A stretch of DNA of 64,000 nt from contig JBCDKJ010000009.1 in NCBI GenBank assembly GCA_038746745.1, positions 1 to 64,000 on the forward strand. Direction: 5' to 3'. The DNA comes from JANQIO01 sp038746745 (GTDB lineage: Bacteria > Pseudomonadota > Gammaproteobacteria > Pseudomonadales > Halieaceae). Position 1 is the stretch's first letter. Each line of letters opens with the position of its first letter. Shown one piece after another: positions 50,035 through 57,715 of the stretch. A model generated the notes under the pieces. That model searched no databases, had not been told where the DNA came from, and saw only the letters and a list, made by a program, of their open reading frames with translations. A program made the translations under genes and the position numbers.

Positions 50035-50657
50035 TACGCGCTCCAGAGCTGCTGTTCGGTGATGAGTGTGTAGGAAAACGTGTTGCTGTAGATCAGCCGG
50101 GCGCGTCGTGCGATCGCCATGACGATATCGAAATCCTCGGGCTGTGCGATCACCTGGCAGCCAGCGCTCCAGCGATCTACTTGCGTGCTTTCACGGTGCT
50201 CGCTAGCTCGGTGCAGGTTGATTCCAAAAAGGCCTGCGGCCTGCTCGCCCCCGTAGTCGAGTACTTCATCTCGATCGTTATCGCGCCATACGTTCACGGG
50301 TGCTTTCTGGCAGAGCGCCGGATACTTGCCTTGGTGGTTTCGAATCTCCCAAAGTCCAGGGTAATGGCCAGGTACCATGATCGCCGTACCGTCGACGTTG
50401 ATCGGGTTTTCGCGGTAGTAGGTTCCAGGATCAGTGGTCATGCTGAACGTCAGCAGCTGCTCATGATCGTTTTGCCGAAAGGCCAGGCAGAGCCAGTCAT
50501 TAAAAAGATTGCTCCGATCGTCGTCGGTGCGAATCCCGATCAGATTCAAGTTGTAGTCACCGCGGTCAAAAAACGGAAACTCCAGCGCTTTAGCGACGTC
50601 CTGCAGCCTGGCATAGGTGAGCTGCTTCACTAGAGAATGCCAATTTTGTTCAACCAT
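50034..50657 (-). CDS. probable endolysin with L,D-transpeptidase-like catalytic motif
   Basis: The 207-residue protein contains TFSMTTDPGTYYRENPIN, GTAIMVPGHYPGLWEIRNHQ, VNVWRDNDRD, GLFGINLHRA and VDRWSAGCQVI. The 'INiHra...WSaGCQv' arrangement of His and Cys resembles YkuD-type L,D-transpeptidases and related phage wall hydrolases. It lies between two membrane lysis genes, so it is the likely peptidoglycan-degrading enzyme. The start at 50657 is chosen for AGGAG ten bases upstream; it overlaps the preceding gene by 28 bases. Confidence 0.75.
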   Translation of the reverse strand: MVEQNWHSLVKQLTYARLQDVAKALEFPFFDRGDYNLNLIGIRTDDDRSNLFNDWLCLAFRQNDHEQLLTFSMTTDPGTYYRENPINVDGTAIMVPGHYPGLWEIRNHQGKYPALCQKAPVNVWRDNDRDEVLDYGGEQAAGLFGINLHRASEHRESTQVDRWSAGCQVIAQPEDFDIVMAIARRARLIYSNTFSYTLITEQQLWSA

Positions 50658-50971
50658 GTGAGTAGTGCTCCTGCGGCGGTCACTCCGCCTGCGCCTGTCC
50701 AAAAAAACCGCTTGATGTGTGTATCCACCTCGCCAATCCGGGTGCCCAATACACTGAGCTTTTTATCGATTTGCGACTCCAGGTTGCCAATGCGCTTTTC
50801 GACCGCGACCAGCATTTCGTAGTTGTTGATCGTGCTGTTAGCCAGCAGCTGCAGGTCTCGTTTAACTGCGATCATCTCCATCTCCAGATGAGCCAGTTTT
50901 GGTAGCGTTTCCTCAATTGCAGTAACCCGGTGCTGTAGCACGGCCAGCTGCTCGCATTGCGCGTCGGCCAT
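50630..50971 (-). CDS. coiled-coil membrane-anchored lysis protein, XhlA-like
   Basis: The 113-residue protein has a long amphipathic coiled coil (LAVLQHRVTAIEETLPKLAH and VEKRIGNLESQIDKKLSVLG) and one C-terminal membrane helix (WTGAGGVTAAGALLTWLNKI). This layout resembles haemolysin XhlA-type phage lysis proteins. ATG at 50971 is two bases after the Mor-like gene stop. It works with the endolysin and 3TM holin that follow; a spanin-like role is less likely. Confidence 0.65.
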   Translation of the reverse strand: MADAQCEQLAVLQHRVTAIEETLPKLAHLEMEMIAVKRDLQLLANSTINNYEMLVAVEKRIGNLESQIDKKLSVLGTRIGEVDTHIKRFFWTGAGGVTAAGALLTWLNKIGIL

Positions 50972-50973
50972 AT

Positions 50974-51369
50974 TCAGTGGGCATCCTGTTTTAGTCCCTG
51001 ACATCGCGCTCGGCGCCTCCGTGCTCGTAGGCCGAACGCTGGGCGCAGTTCGGCGTGACTGATGATGCGCACGGTCTTTGTCGTGACACCGAAACGCGCC
51101 GCGACAGTCTCTTTGTCGACGCCGATTAGCAGTAGTCGCAAAATTTCCTCGTTGCGCCTGGCGTTGGCGTAACGATTGCCGATCCATATGGTGGAGCCAC
51201 CGAAAGCGCCGCATATCTTCTCCATGCCCTGTTCTCCGATCGCCCGGCTAATAGGGTGATCGGGGGTGGGGTCTACAGGGATGTAAATTGCCCTCGGGCC
51301 AATCGCGCATTGCAGCGCGGTGAGCTTGTTGCGACCGAGTAGCTGGATCAGCTCGTAGGTGGCCGCCAT
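50974..51369 (-). CDS. Mor/C-like transcriptional activator
   Basis: The 131-residue protein reads GPRAIYIPVDPTPDHPISRA, CGAFGGSTIWIGNRYANARR, then a helix-turn-helix LLLIGVDKETVAARFGVTTK with TVRIISH. This is the Mor/C pattern of Mu middle and late activators (a G.iYiP strand, then F.G.N and HTH). The start at 51369 is preferred over a TTG at 51390 because it clears the resolvase stop. It heads the lysis and packaging genes and could switch on late transcription. Confidence 0.65.
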   Translation of the reverse strand: MAATYELIQLLGRNKLTALQCAIGPRAIYIPVDPTPDHPISRAIGEQGMEKICGAFGGSTIWIGNRYANARRNEEILRLLLIGVDKETVAARFGVTTKTVRIISHAELRPAFGLRARRRRARCQGLKQDAH

Positions 51370-51373
51370 AACA

Positions 51374-51856
51374 TCAGCCGAACCGTGCAATCAAAATCGC
51401 ATCGGCGCGTCCGATGTCTTTCTTCCGCGCAAGATCGGCGGTCGGGTACAGCTGCTGTGCAACAGTTCGCGCGTAGTCCTTGTCCCTTTTGGCGACATTA
51501 GCGGCTCGCTTCCACTTCACTGGGGTAACCAGGGTGTAGGGGATCTCAAGCGCAGCGCATATGCCGAGTAGCTTTCCGAAGTCGCGCCCGAAATTGAATG
51601 CGGATGCCGCACCCATACCGCGCGGTCTCTCACCAGGCTTGGACGGTCTCGCCGGCTGCGCGTTTACCAATTCAATCTTGCAGTGGCCAACCGACCGCGA
51701 TGCGAGAAGATGAGCAACTTCGGCGGCGTTCACCTCACCCTTACCGCTCGATCCAGTCAGCGTTGGCATATCGATGGTCTCTATAAGTTCGCCGCTACTC
51801 TGCTCGAGGAGCGCGATCGCACCGGTGAGGCCTGGGTCGATGCCAGCAACGATCAC
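51374..51856 (-). CDS. RuvC-like Holliday-junction resolvase
   Basis: The 160-residue protein begins IVAGIDPGLTGAIALLE (first catalytic Asp) and continues with ELVNAQPARPS, SAFNFGRDFGKLLGICAAL, TLVTPVKWKRA and a late acidic motif DIGRADAILIARFG. It resolves branched phage DNA before packaging. The GTG start overlaps the preceding stop (GTGA); a frame further upstream belongs to the shadow of that gene. Confidence 0.82.
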   Translation of the reverse strand: MIVAGIDPGLTGAIALLEQSSGELIETIDMPTLTGSSGKGEVNAAEVAHLLASRSVGHCKIELVNAQPARPSKPGERPRGMGAASAFNFGRDFGKLLGICAALEIPYTLVTPVKWKRAANVAKRDKDYARTVAQQLYPTADLARKKDIGRADAILIARFG

Positions 51857-52137
51857 TGTGGTGTGGGCATCGGCCACCAGGTGATGCTGTTTGGCCGGCC
51901 GCTGTGGTTGCATTTTCGGGTGGCGCCCTTGAATACCGTCGGGCCCTTTTTCAGGGCGGCCGCTTCCGGCAATCGCCGAGCGATCATCATGCGGTCGAGG
52001 CCGGTCATTGCTGCTAGCTCGGCGCTCGTTTGACCCGGGTGCTTGCGGACTAAGTCGGCGACTGTAGTGGTGGAGATCGTTTCGCGTGGTGGTTTAGATT
52101 CGCCGGTATTGCAGTCGGCCTGGGTGCTTGCGTCCAT
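51853..52137 (-). CDS. small helix-turn-helix protein
   Basis: The 94-residue protein reads VADLVRKHPGQTSAELAAMT and GLDRMMIARRLPEAAALKKG, a winged helix-turn-helix pattern, ending in a basic Trp-containing tail. The start at 52137 is preferred over 52185 because the longer form would read through an operator site. Operator cluster C lies directly upstream. It could be a second regulator in the early leftward operon, perhaps Cro- or Q-like in role. Confidence 0.6.
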   Translation of the reverse strand: MDASTQADCNTGESKPPRETISTTTVADLVRKHPGQTSAELAAMTGLDRMMIARRLPEAAALKKGPTVFKGATRKCNHSGRPNSITWWPMPTPQ

Positions 52138-52173
52138 GGTTTGCTTTAATCCCCCACGGCAAATATGTTCTTT

Positions 52174-52275
52174 GCCGGTATGCATCTATGGATGGCTTGT
52201 TTCGACGCCAATCCTATACCGGTATATCACGCCGGTTCAAGCTCACGATGCAAATTCGTTGCACCGATACCGGCG
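52174..52275 (-). promoter_or_regulatory. operator cluster C
   Basis: GCCGGTAT (52174), the perfect 12-bp palindrome TATACCGGTATA (52215-52226), GCCGGTT (52231) and GATACCGGC (52266) occur in the 138 bases between the P-like gene and the HTH gene. This is the best single copy of the motif in the window. Confidence 0.6.
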
Positions 52276-52881
52276 TTAGTCAGCGCTCATAATGGTCTTA
52301 AGGTCCTGGATACCGGTCTGCGCGATTTCCCGAAACCGGCGACGCTCCTCCGATTCCCGTTGCAGCCGGCGTTCGCGCTGCTCGTCGCTCTCAGGAAGAA
52401 CCGACGACGCAAACCGCTGCGCCTGCTCACGCTCTCGCCGGCGCCGATACGCTTGCTGCCTTGCAAGCTGAATAAACTCCGGCAGTGTTGGCATCCAGGT
52501 GCGGCCATCGTCCAGGATCCTGGGCTTGTCGCTCAGATAGTTCAGCGCTGCGCCGACGTCTGCACGGCTCAGCCCGCTGCGCTTAAACGCATCCAGCCAT
52601 TCCGCCTGCGCAATTTTGAGTTGAGCCTCGCTCTGCCAGTTGCTCGACCACAGGTGGCCGTAGATCGATTTCATCCTGGCAAAAACGCCAACGATAGTTT
52701 TCTCGCTCTCGGGGTCCAGCTCGGGCAGCTGCATATCCGGCTTCGCCGGGTGGGTTCCCTGGGAGAGCCGCTTGACGGTGTCACGAACACTTTCGCGCCC
52801 GACGTCGACGCGCTGCGGGCTATTTGGCAAGGACGGTGTCGAGGTCGTCGGCAAGGAGCTTCGAGGAGTTTTTACTTCCAT
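52276..52881 (-). CDS. lambda P-like helicase-loader replication protein
   Basis: The 201-residue protein reads KTIVGVFARMKSIYGHLWSS, AQAEWLDAFKRSGLSRADVG, AALNYLSDKPRILDDGRTWM and PTLPEFIQLAR, the pattern of phage replication protein P. A basic coiled tail follows (RRRREREQAQRF). It would recruit host DnaB helicase to the phage origin. It overlaps the O-like gene by 62 bases. Confidence 0.8.
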   Translation of the reverse strand: MEVKTPRSSLPTTSTPSLPNSPQRVDVGRESVRDTVKRLSQGTHPAKPDMQLPELDPESEKTIVGVFARMKSIYGHLWSSNWQSEAQLKIAQAEWLDAFKRSGLSRADVGAALNYLSDKPRILDDGRTWMPTLPEFIQLARQQAYRRRREREQAQRFASSVLPESDEQRERRLQRESEERRRFREIAQTGIQDLKTIMSAD

Positions 52882-53509
52882 GGTTGCTGTCCTGGTTCTG
52901 CTTGATCGCTTTCATGCGGTTGAGGAACGTGCTGTCCCAGTCCTTCCTGCGCTTTTTGGTGGTGTGCCAGTAATCGCAGAATTCACGGATGTGGTAGTCG
53001 TAGTCGATGCCGGTCAGGCCCAGCTGCTCGCAGCGCTTTAACACGTCTGCAGATGGGTACCAGTCTGCCGGCAGTTGCGTCGGTCCACTGACGCTCTGTT
53101 GTGTGGTAAATAAATCTGTATTGTCGTAGTGGTCGGATTCCCGGGAATTCCCGGAAACTCGGGAAATGTCGGTTTTCCGACCTTCCCGGTATAAGTGGGT
53201 AACAGGCTCTGCGCTGATGGCAAGCTGCGTGCCACGCTGCACCCCCTGCTCATCACGGACCTGCTCGATCCAGGCTAGCCCCAGATCTTTAAGGTGATTC
53301 ATCGCCTTCTGGTATCGATCGCGGCCGATGCTAAAGCGCCGCATAATGTCATCGCGCCGAACGATCCAGTCTTGGCTGCGGTCCAAGAGGTAGGCCAGGA
53401 TGGCCACAGAGTCGGGGTTTTGGATGAGTGCGAGAGTACTGCTGGGGATCGTGACGAATGTCGATCCGGTCTTTTTCAGCCTGGTCAGGCTGGCCTTTCT
53501 CACTGGCAT
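52820..53509 (-). CDS. lambda O-like replication initiator
   Basis: The 229-residue protein has an N-terminal winged-helix DNA-binding region (ILAYLLDRSQDWIVRRDDIM, RRFSIGRDRYQKAMNHLKDL, GLAWIEQVRDEQGVQRG). A low-complexity linker (SRVSGNSRESDHYDN) follows, then a C-terminal DnaT/helicase-interacting helical region (CDYWHTTKKRRKDWDSTFLN). The layout is that of lambda O and the DNA of the linker carries short repeats. It is the first gene of the early leftward operon, behind operator cluster D. Confidence 0.78.
   Translation of the reverse strand: MPVRKASLTRLKKTGSTFVTIPSSTLALIQNPDSVAILAYLLDRSQDWIVRRDDIMRRFSIGRDRYQKAMNHLKDLGLAWIEQVRDEQGVQRGTQLAISAEPVTHLYREGRKTDISRVSGNSRESDHYDNTDLFTTQQSVSGPTQLPADWYPSADVLKRCEQLGLTGIDYDYHIREFCDYWHTTKKRRKDWDSTFLNRMKAIKQNQDSNHGSKNSSKLLADDLDTVLAK
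53111..53190. other. possible phage replication origin inside the initiator gene
   Basis: An AT-rich block (TAAATAAATCTGTATTG near 53107-53123) adjoins repeats with a 10-base period: ATTCCCGG at 53137 and 53147, a related TCGGGAA near 53159, and CTTCCCGG at 53182. Their position in the linker coding region of the O-like gene parallels the lambda origin. The iteron reading is inferred. Confidence 0.4.
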
Positions 53510-53563
53510 CTGCGTCTCCTTGGCCCCCGACCGCTTGTTTTTTTGTCAGTCGGGCGAGCGATC

Positions 53564-53632
53564 ATACCGGTTATCTTGGATTGTATAAACCGGTCTAGTT
53601 TAACTTTTCCGGTATCTGCTTTGACGGTATGA
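53564..53632. promoter_or_regulatory. operator cluster D, between repressor and O-like gene
   Basis: CATACCGGTTAT (53564), TAAACCGGTCTA (53587), TTTTCCGGTATC (53605) and GACGGTATGATC (53623) lie between the divergent repressor and replication promoters. The arrangement is that of a lambda-type right operator with three or four sites. Confidence 0.65.
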
Positions 53633-53689
53633 TCCGTCGCGCACTGGCCGTAGAGTCAAGCGTCAAACCAACACTGCTTTGGGGGCTAT

Positions 53690-54358
53690 ATGTCAGGAAT
53701 TGGTACCAGGATCCGCGATGCGCGAAAGCGTAAGGGCTGGCGGCAAGAAGATCTCGCTGCGGAGGTTGGCTGCTCGCAGCAGACCATCGTCGATATCGAG
53801 GGCCAGGAGGATCCTAAGTCGCGTTTTTTGTCCGCCATCGTGCTAGCGCTCGGCGAGACCATGGAATGGATCATGTGGGGTGTTGGCGCTCCCCACGGCC
53901 GTGGTGAGGTCGACTCAACGGCCCTGCCCCATTACGACTTAGAGGCTGCGGCCCTGCAGGCGTTAGAGCCTGCGCTGGTAGAGTCTGAAATCGACGCGCT
54001 TTACTCTCCGCCGGTTCATATGTCCCGGGTGGCCTATACCGTAGGCGTCGACCGTAGCACTGCCGAGGCGATGGATCAGCAGGTTCGCCAAGGCGATGTG
54101 CTGTTCGTGGATCCCGCGCTTGAGCCAGAGTACGGCCGCCTGGCGTTGGTTGTGATGCCAGGGTGGGACCGCGCCGAATTGCGAGTACTCGAGAACGTCA
54201 ACGGTCGGCGCTTTTTCACAATGGACTCGGAGGCTTTCGGCGAGCGCCGCATCGCCGTAGCTCCATACCGCACGCTGGATGAGTATCGAGCACATGAGGG
54301 CGACCTCCCGCCCGGGTTGATCGTTGGCGTGGTTGTGTTTGTCGGCAGAGATGTGTAA
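53690..54358 (+). CDS. prophage repressor: XRE helix-turn-helix plus S24-like domain
   Basis: The 222-residue protein has an N-terminal HTH (RIRDARKRKGWRQEDLAAEV, then GCSQQTIVDIEGQ) and a C-terminal LexA/CI-like domain (residues about 110-218). The S24 serine is probably S123 in VDRSTAEAM, but at the position of the usual catalytic lysine (TVKRL/FKKL in relatives) the sequence is AELRVLE, with R165. Self-cleavage, and so RecA-type induction, may therefore be lost. The start has GGGGG four bases upstream. Flanking ACCGGT operators on both sides support autoregulation and control of the early genes. A strong terminator follows. Confidence 0.88.
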   Translation: MSGIGTRIRDARKRKGWRQEDLAAEVGCSQQTIVDIEGQEDPKSRFLSAIVLALGETMEWIMWGVGAPHGRGEVDSTALPHYDLEAAALQALEPALVESEIDALYSPPVHMSRVAYTVGVDRSTAEAMDQQVRQGDVLFVDPALEPEYGRLALVVMPGWDRAELRVLENVNGRRFFTMDSEAFGERRIAVAPYRTLDEYRAHEGDLPPGLIVGVVVFVGRDV

Positions 54359-54380
54359 CCAGTCCAAAATCTAGTATTCG

Positions 54381-54404
54381 AGGCGCCTTTTGGCGCCTTT
54401 TTTC
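54381..54404 (+). terminator. rho-independent terminator after the repressor gene
   Basis: AGGCGCC-TTTT-GGCGCCT forms a 7-bp stem with a four-base loop followed by a T run. It lies 22 bases after the repressor stop and isolates it from the recombination operon. Confidence 0.88.
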
Positions 54405-54413
54405 TTGCCAATC

Positions 54414-54505
54414 GATACCGCTATTCCGGTACTTTAGTTAAACTTTACTTGTTTATACCGGTTTACTTGTTCTAATCTTGTCCCCAGCCGGTATTTCCCG
54501 GTATC
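54414..54505 (+). promoter_or_regulatory. operator cluster E and promoter of the recombination operon
   Basis: GATACCGC (54414), ATTCCGGTAC (54423), TATACCGGTTTA (54454), GCCGGTAT (54487) and CCCGGTATC (54497) occur. A promoter TTGTTT (54449-54454), 18 bases, TAATCT (54473-54478) has the third site inside its spacer, so bound repressor would block it. Confidence 0.62.
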
Positions 54506-54525
54506 AATATAAAGGGGGCATTTCG

Positions 54526-55539
54526 ATGCTTACAGCTGAACAATTGCAAGAACGCCGCACCGGTATCGGTGGTTCCGATATCGCTGCAGTCCTGGGGCTA
54601 TCGCCCTATCAAACGCCGCTGGATGTGTACCGCGACAAGCTCGGCCTGGCAGAGGATGAAGACCTCTCCGGCAAGGCGCCTATCGAGTGGGGTAATCGGC
54701 TCGAGGATGTTGTCGCCGCAAAGTTCGCGGACGAAACGAAGCTCGGCTCCAGGGTGCAGCGCCGCTCTAAGGGCTATGTTCATGGGGAGCATCCGATCCT
54801 CAAGGGCAACATCGATCGCGCCATAACCGGTACGGTATTTGGTGGCCTGAAAGCCGGCCTCGAGTGCAAAACGGCTGACAAGTGGGCGGCCCGCGATCTG
54901 TGGGGCAAAGGTTCGACCTTCGAATGGAGCGATGAAGGCGAGCTGTTGCTCGTCGAGTCTGACGATCAGGTGCCGGACTGGTACCGGATGCAGTGCGCTC
55001 ACTATCAGGCAATCACCGGCGCCGATGTCTGGTTCTTGTCCGTGCTGATCGGCGGTAACGATTTCCGCACCTACACGATCTTCCGCGACGAGGAGTTAGA
55101 GGCCTTAATGATCGAGCAGGCCTTGCTGTTCTGGAATGAGCATGTGCTCGCCCAGGTGCCGCCAGCGCCGGTGAACCAGCGCGATCTCGAGTCGCTGTAC
55201 CCGCGCAATGAGCTAGATGAAACCGTCGCTGATGCTGAAACGGTCCAGGCAGTCGCGGACCTCAAAGAGCTGACGCTGCAGGTGAAGGCGCTCGAGGCCA
55301 AGATCGATGGTGTAACTGTCGGCGGCACCAAAGTCGGCGGGCTTAAAAACAAGGTACGAGAAGCGATCGGCAGTCATGCCGAGCTGCTTCTGGATCCCGA
55401 AGGCAAGCCCATCGCCACCTGGAAAAACCAGAGGTCGTCAAAGCGATTTGACGAGCAGGCCTTCAAGGCCGCCCATCCGAAACTGTACCGGGAGTTTAGC
55501 GTCGAGCGCGAAGGATCCCGAGTGCTGCTGATCAAGTAA
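54526..55539 (+). CDS. YqaJ-family (lambda exonuclease-like) recombination nuclease
   Basis: The 337-residue protein begins LTAEQLQERRTGIGGSDIAA, then VLGLSPYQTPLDVY, IEWGNRLEDVVAAKFADET, NIDRAITGTVFGGLKAGLECKT-type catalytic core (D and E-x-K in GLECKTADKW) and a C-terminal helical extension. It degrades one DNA strand so that the RecT partner can load. The start at 54526 has AAGGGGG upstream; a frame from 54478 covers the promoter. RecT follows after seven bases. Confidence 0.9.
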   Translation: MLTAEQLQERRTGIGGSDIAAVLGLSPYQTPLDVYRDKLGLAEDEDLSGKAPIEWGNRLEDVVAAKFADETKLGSRVQRRSKGYVHGEHPILKGNIDRAITGTVFGGLKAGLECKTADKWAARDLWGKGSTFEWSDEGELLLVESDDQVPDWYRMQCAHYQAITGADVWFLSVLIGGNDFRTYTIFRDEELEALMIEQALLFWNEHVLAQVPPAPVNQRDLESLYPRNELDETVADAETVQAVADLKELTLQVKALEAKIDGVTVGGTKVGGLKNKVREAIGSHAELLLDPEGKPIATWKNQRSSKRFDEQAFKAAHPKLYREFSVEREGSRVLLIK

Positions 55540-55546
55540 GGGGGTC

Positions 55547-56473
55547 ATGATGTCAGAAGCTCAAACATTACCTACCGCGGCCGCTGCGCCGCTTCCTGCC
55601 GAGACGTCCGTCGGCGATATCCTGCTGAACTCCCAGCTGCTCGAGCAGGTCGGCAATCTTGCAGCTCAAATGGCTACGGCCAAATGCACTCTGCCCGAGC
55701 ACCTGCAGGGCAGTGAGGGCGACTGTTACGCAGTAGTGATGCAGGCGGTGCAGTGGCGTATGAATCCCTACGCCGTAGCTCAGAAAACGCACCTGGTGAA
55801 TGGGACGCTCGGCTACGAGGCGCAGCTGGTGAATGCCGTAATTACGTCCATGGCGCCAACCAAGGATCGGCTCAACTACGAGTGGTTTGGTGACTGGAAG
55901 GATGTCGACGGCAAGACCGATAAGTCATCAGAGCGGGGCGTTAAAGTCTGGGCGACGATGAAGGGAGAGGAGGAGCCGCGCGTCTTAGAGTTATCGATGG
56001 CTCAGGTAGGCACCGTCCGCAACTCTCCTTTGTGGGTCGCGGATCCGCGTCAGCAGATCGCCTACCTGGGCGTCAAGCGCTGGGGCCGCCTGCATTGCCC
56101 TGATGTCCTGCTTGGCGTCTACACCCCCGACGAGCTGGAGGAGATGCCGGCGGGCGGTGGCGTTAAAGATGTATCGCCGGCGCCGGCGCAGTCTCGAGCT
56201 GCGAGTATCAAGGACAAGCTCCGCGGGCAAAAAGCACCGGCGGCCGCGAAAGCGCCCGACGATGTCATCGATGCCGAAGCGGAGAAGGTCGAGCTGACGC
56301 TGCAGTCGGTGAAGGGTGGCATAACCGCCGCCACGGATCCTGTGTCCATGAAGTCTGCCCTGGCTGACGTCGAGCTGTTCCTGCAGGACGAGGGAAACGA
56401 GCAACACCGCGACGAAATCTCGCAGCTGTACCAGGCGCGTGTCGCCGAGCTGAAAGGTGGCGACAGTGAGTGA
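55547..56473 (+). CDS. RecT-family single-strand annealing protein
   Basis: The 308-residue protein contains QVGNLAAQMATAKCTLPEHL, CYAVVMQAVQWRMNPYAVAQ, KTHLVNGTLGYEAQLVNAVI and QQIAYLGVKRWGRLHCPDVL, the RecT/RedB core. A flexible tail with coiled C-terminus follows. It anneals complementary strands made by the YqaJ nuclease. Two adjacent ATGs (55547, 55550) follow AAGGGGG; either may be used. Confidence 0.92.
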   Translation: MMSEAQTLPTAAAAPLPAETSVGDILLNSQLLEQVGNLAAQMATAKCTLPEHLQGSEGDCYAVVMQAVQWRMNPYAVAQKTHLVNGTLGYEAQLVNAVITSMAPTKDRLNYEWFGDWKDVDGKTDKSSERGVKVWATMKGEEEPRVLELSMAQVGTVRNSPLWVADPRQQIAYLGVKRWGRLHCPDVLLGVYTPDELEEMPAGGGVKDVSPAPAQSRAASIKDKLRGQKAPAAAKAPDDVIDAEAEKVELTLQSVKGGITAATDPVSMKSALADVELFLQDEGNEQHRDEISQLYQARVAELKGGDSE

Positions 56474-56762
56474 GGCTCAAATGAGCCCGACGTTCTTCGG
56501 TCTGCTGGCGGAGTTCGGCACAGCCGAGATTCCGCTGGCGGACTGCTGCGGCAAGTACTTCGGGATGGATGAACGTGTCGCCAAGCTGCGAGCCGCAGCG
56601 CAAGAGCTACCGGTACCCGTTCATCGCGGCGGCACGCGCAAATCGCCTTTTCTCGTAAACGCCGTCGACCTTGCAGCCCATCTGGACAGCCAGATGGCGG
56701 CGGCACGCGATCGCTGGAATGCGTGCCGCGGCATAGACGAACCAGCGAGGGCGGCGACATGA
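56466..56762 (+). CDS. PrtN-family (pyocin activator-like) regulator
   Basis: The 98-residue protein reads TFFGLLAEFGTAEIPLADCC, GKYFGMDERVAKLRAAAQEL, PVPVHRGGTRKSPFLVNAVD and LAAHLDSQMAAARDRWN, close to the PrtN pattern ('IPl..vc..YFgl....A...A....LPvP..R...sqksp.lV...DLA..iD'). PrtN activates pyocin genes in Pseudomonas; phage relatives may act as regulators or excision factors. A GTG at 56466 follows AGGTGG and overlaps the RecT stop; ATG at 56481 is an alternative. Confidence 0.75.
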   Translation: MSEAQMSPTFFGLLAEFGTAEIPLADCCGKYFGMDERVAKLRAAAQELPVPVHRGGTRKSPFLVNAVDLAAHLDSQMAAARDRWNACRGIDEPARAAT

Positions 56763-57010
56763 GCAAGGAAGTCGATCAGCCACTGCCGTTTCCGCCGGAC
56801 GCGCAGCAACTCGTCACGCTCTCTCAGATGGTTGATGTCGGCGGCTGGGCCTGCGCAGTCGAAGGATCCCCGCGCTTTGATCTGTACGAGCAGCTCCTCG
56901 AGCGCGGCTGGGTTAAGCGCAGATGGGCAGAGGGCGTTGGCGCGTTCATGTACGACGTCACAAAGGCAGGCCGCGAGGCACTGGGGGACTCTAATGACAG
57001 CCATTCATAA
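56759..57010 (+). CDS. hypothetical phage protein
   Basis: The 83-residue protein (LYEQLLERGWVKRRWAEGVG, then FMYDVTKAGREAL) reads like a small winged-helix domain, with 'l...G.v......g...y..T..Gr.al' as in MarR-like wings. The ATG overlaps the PrtN-like stop (ATGA). Function unknown. Confidence 0.6.
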   Translation: MSKEVDQPLPFPPDAQQLVTLSQMVDVGGWACAVEGSPRFDLYEQLLERGWVKRRWAEGVGAFMYDVTKAGREALGDSNDSHS

Positions 57011-57251
57011 GTTAAGCCAGTCGAACGCTTGCTTCGTGGTCGTCGGTCCAGAGTGTCCGGGTGGCGAGATCATCGCTTACGAGAGCCGGCTCGATATGAC
57101 CGAGGCAGAGGCGCACGCGCGTGCTGAGCAGATTCAACGGAGGACCGGCGCAGCATGGGTTGTCCAGCTCCCCCTGCAGGTGACGGTCAGCGTTGTTCGT
57201 GTCGCCGGCGAGCAGGGACGAGTCCGTGGGCCTTGGCAGGGGATCAAATGA
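56994..57251 (+). CDS. small hypothetical phage protein
   Basis: The 85-residue protein (NACFVVVGPECPGGEIIAYE, then EAHARAEQIQRRTGAAWVVQ) overlaps the previous gene by 17 bases and the next by ATGA. The first part suggests a short beta-alpha domain. Function unknown. Confidence 0.55.
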   Translation: MTAIHKLSQSNACFVVVGPECPGGEIIAYESRLDMTEAEAHARAEQIQRRTGAAWVVQLPLQVTVSVVRVAGEQGRVRGPWQGIK

Positions 57252-57715
57252 TGCAGCTGGTTAATGTGAAATCAGACTTTCAGCTGATGCCCTTCCTGGA
57301 TCGGATCAAGTTTGTACAGCGCTCCGCGCAGTGCGATCGCCGTACAGCGAAAGCGATAGCGAACGAGATGTCCGAGTCAGAGTGCTGGATAAATCACGAC
57401 TACGTTGTACTGGTGCGGCGAGGCGAAAAAGCAGACCAGCTGGTCCACGTTCCCGAGCTGAAAGGTCGCTGCACGTACATCTCGATCCGCAATGCTGAGC
57501 GCAGCAACGATCGTCCCTGGGAGGATTTTCAGGCGATCAAAAACCAGCTCTGCGGCGAGGACTCGGAAGCGATCGAGTTGTACCCGGCGCAGTCGCGTGT
57601 CGTTAATGAAGCAAATCAATACCACTTAATCGTGTTCCCGCCTGGCCACAAGCTGCCGTTCGGGTTCTACCAAGGAGATGATGCATATGAAAAACAAGCT
57701 CAGCGATCTGAATGA
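57248..57715 (+). CDS. DUF7694-like phage protein
   Basis: The 155-residue protein has NHDYVVLVRRGE, VPELKGRCTYISIRNAERSN, RPWEDFQAIKNQLCGEDSEA and IELYPAQSRVVNEANQYHLI, ending LPFGF. This conserved 'dw..lQ.IKN.l.G.e.eAvElYPaesrlvd.aNqyHL' pattern is widespread in phages and is known as DUF7694; its role is not established. Confidence 0.75.
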   Translation: MMQLVNVKSDFQLMPFLDRIKFVQRSAQCDRRTAKAIANEMSESECWINHDYVVLVRRGEKADQLVHVPELKGRCTYISIRNAERSNDRPWEDFQAIKNQLCGEDSEAIELYPAQSRVVNEANQYHLIVFPPGHKLPFGFYQGDDAYEKQAQRSE

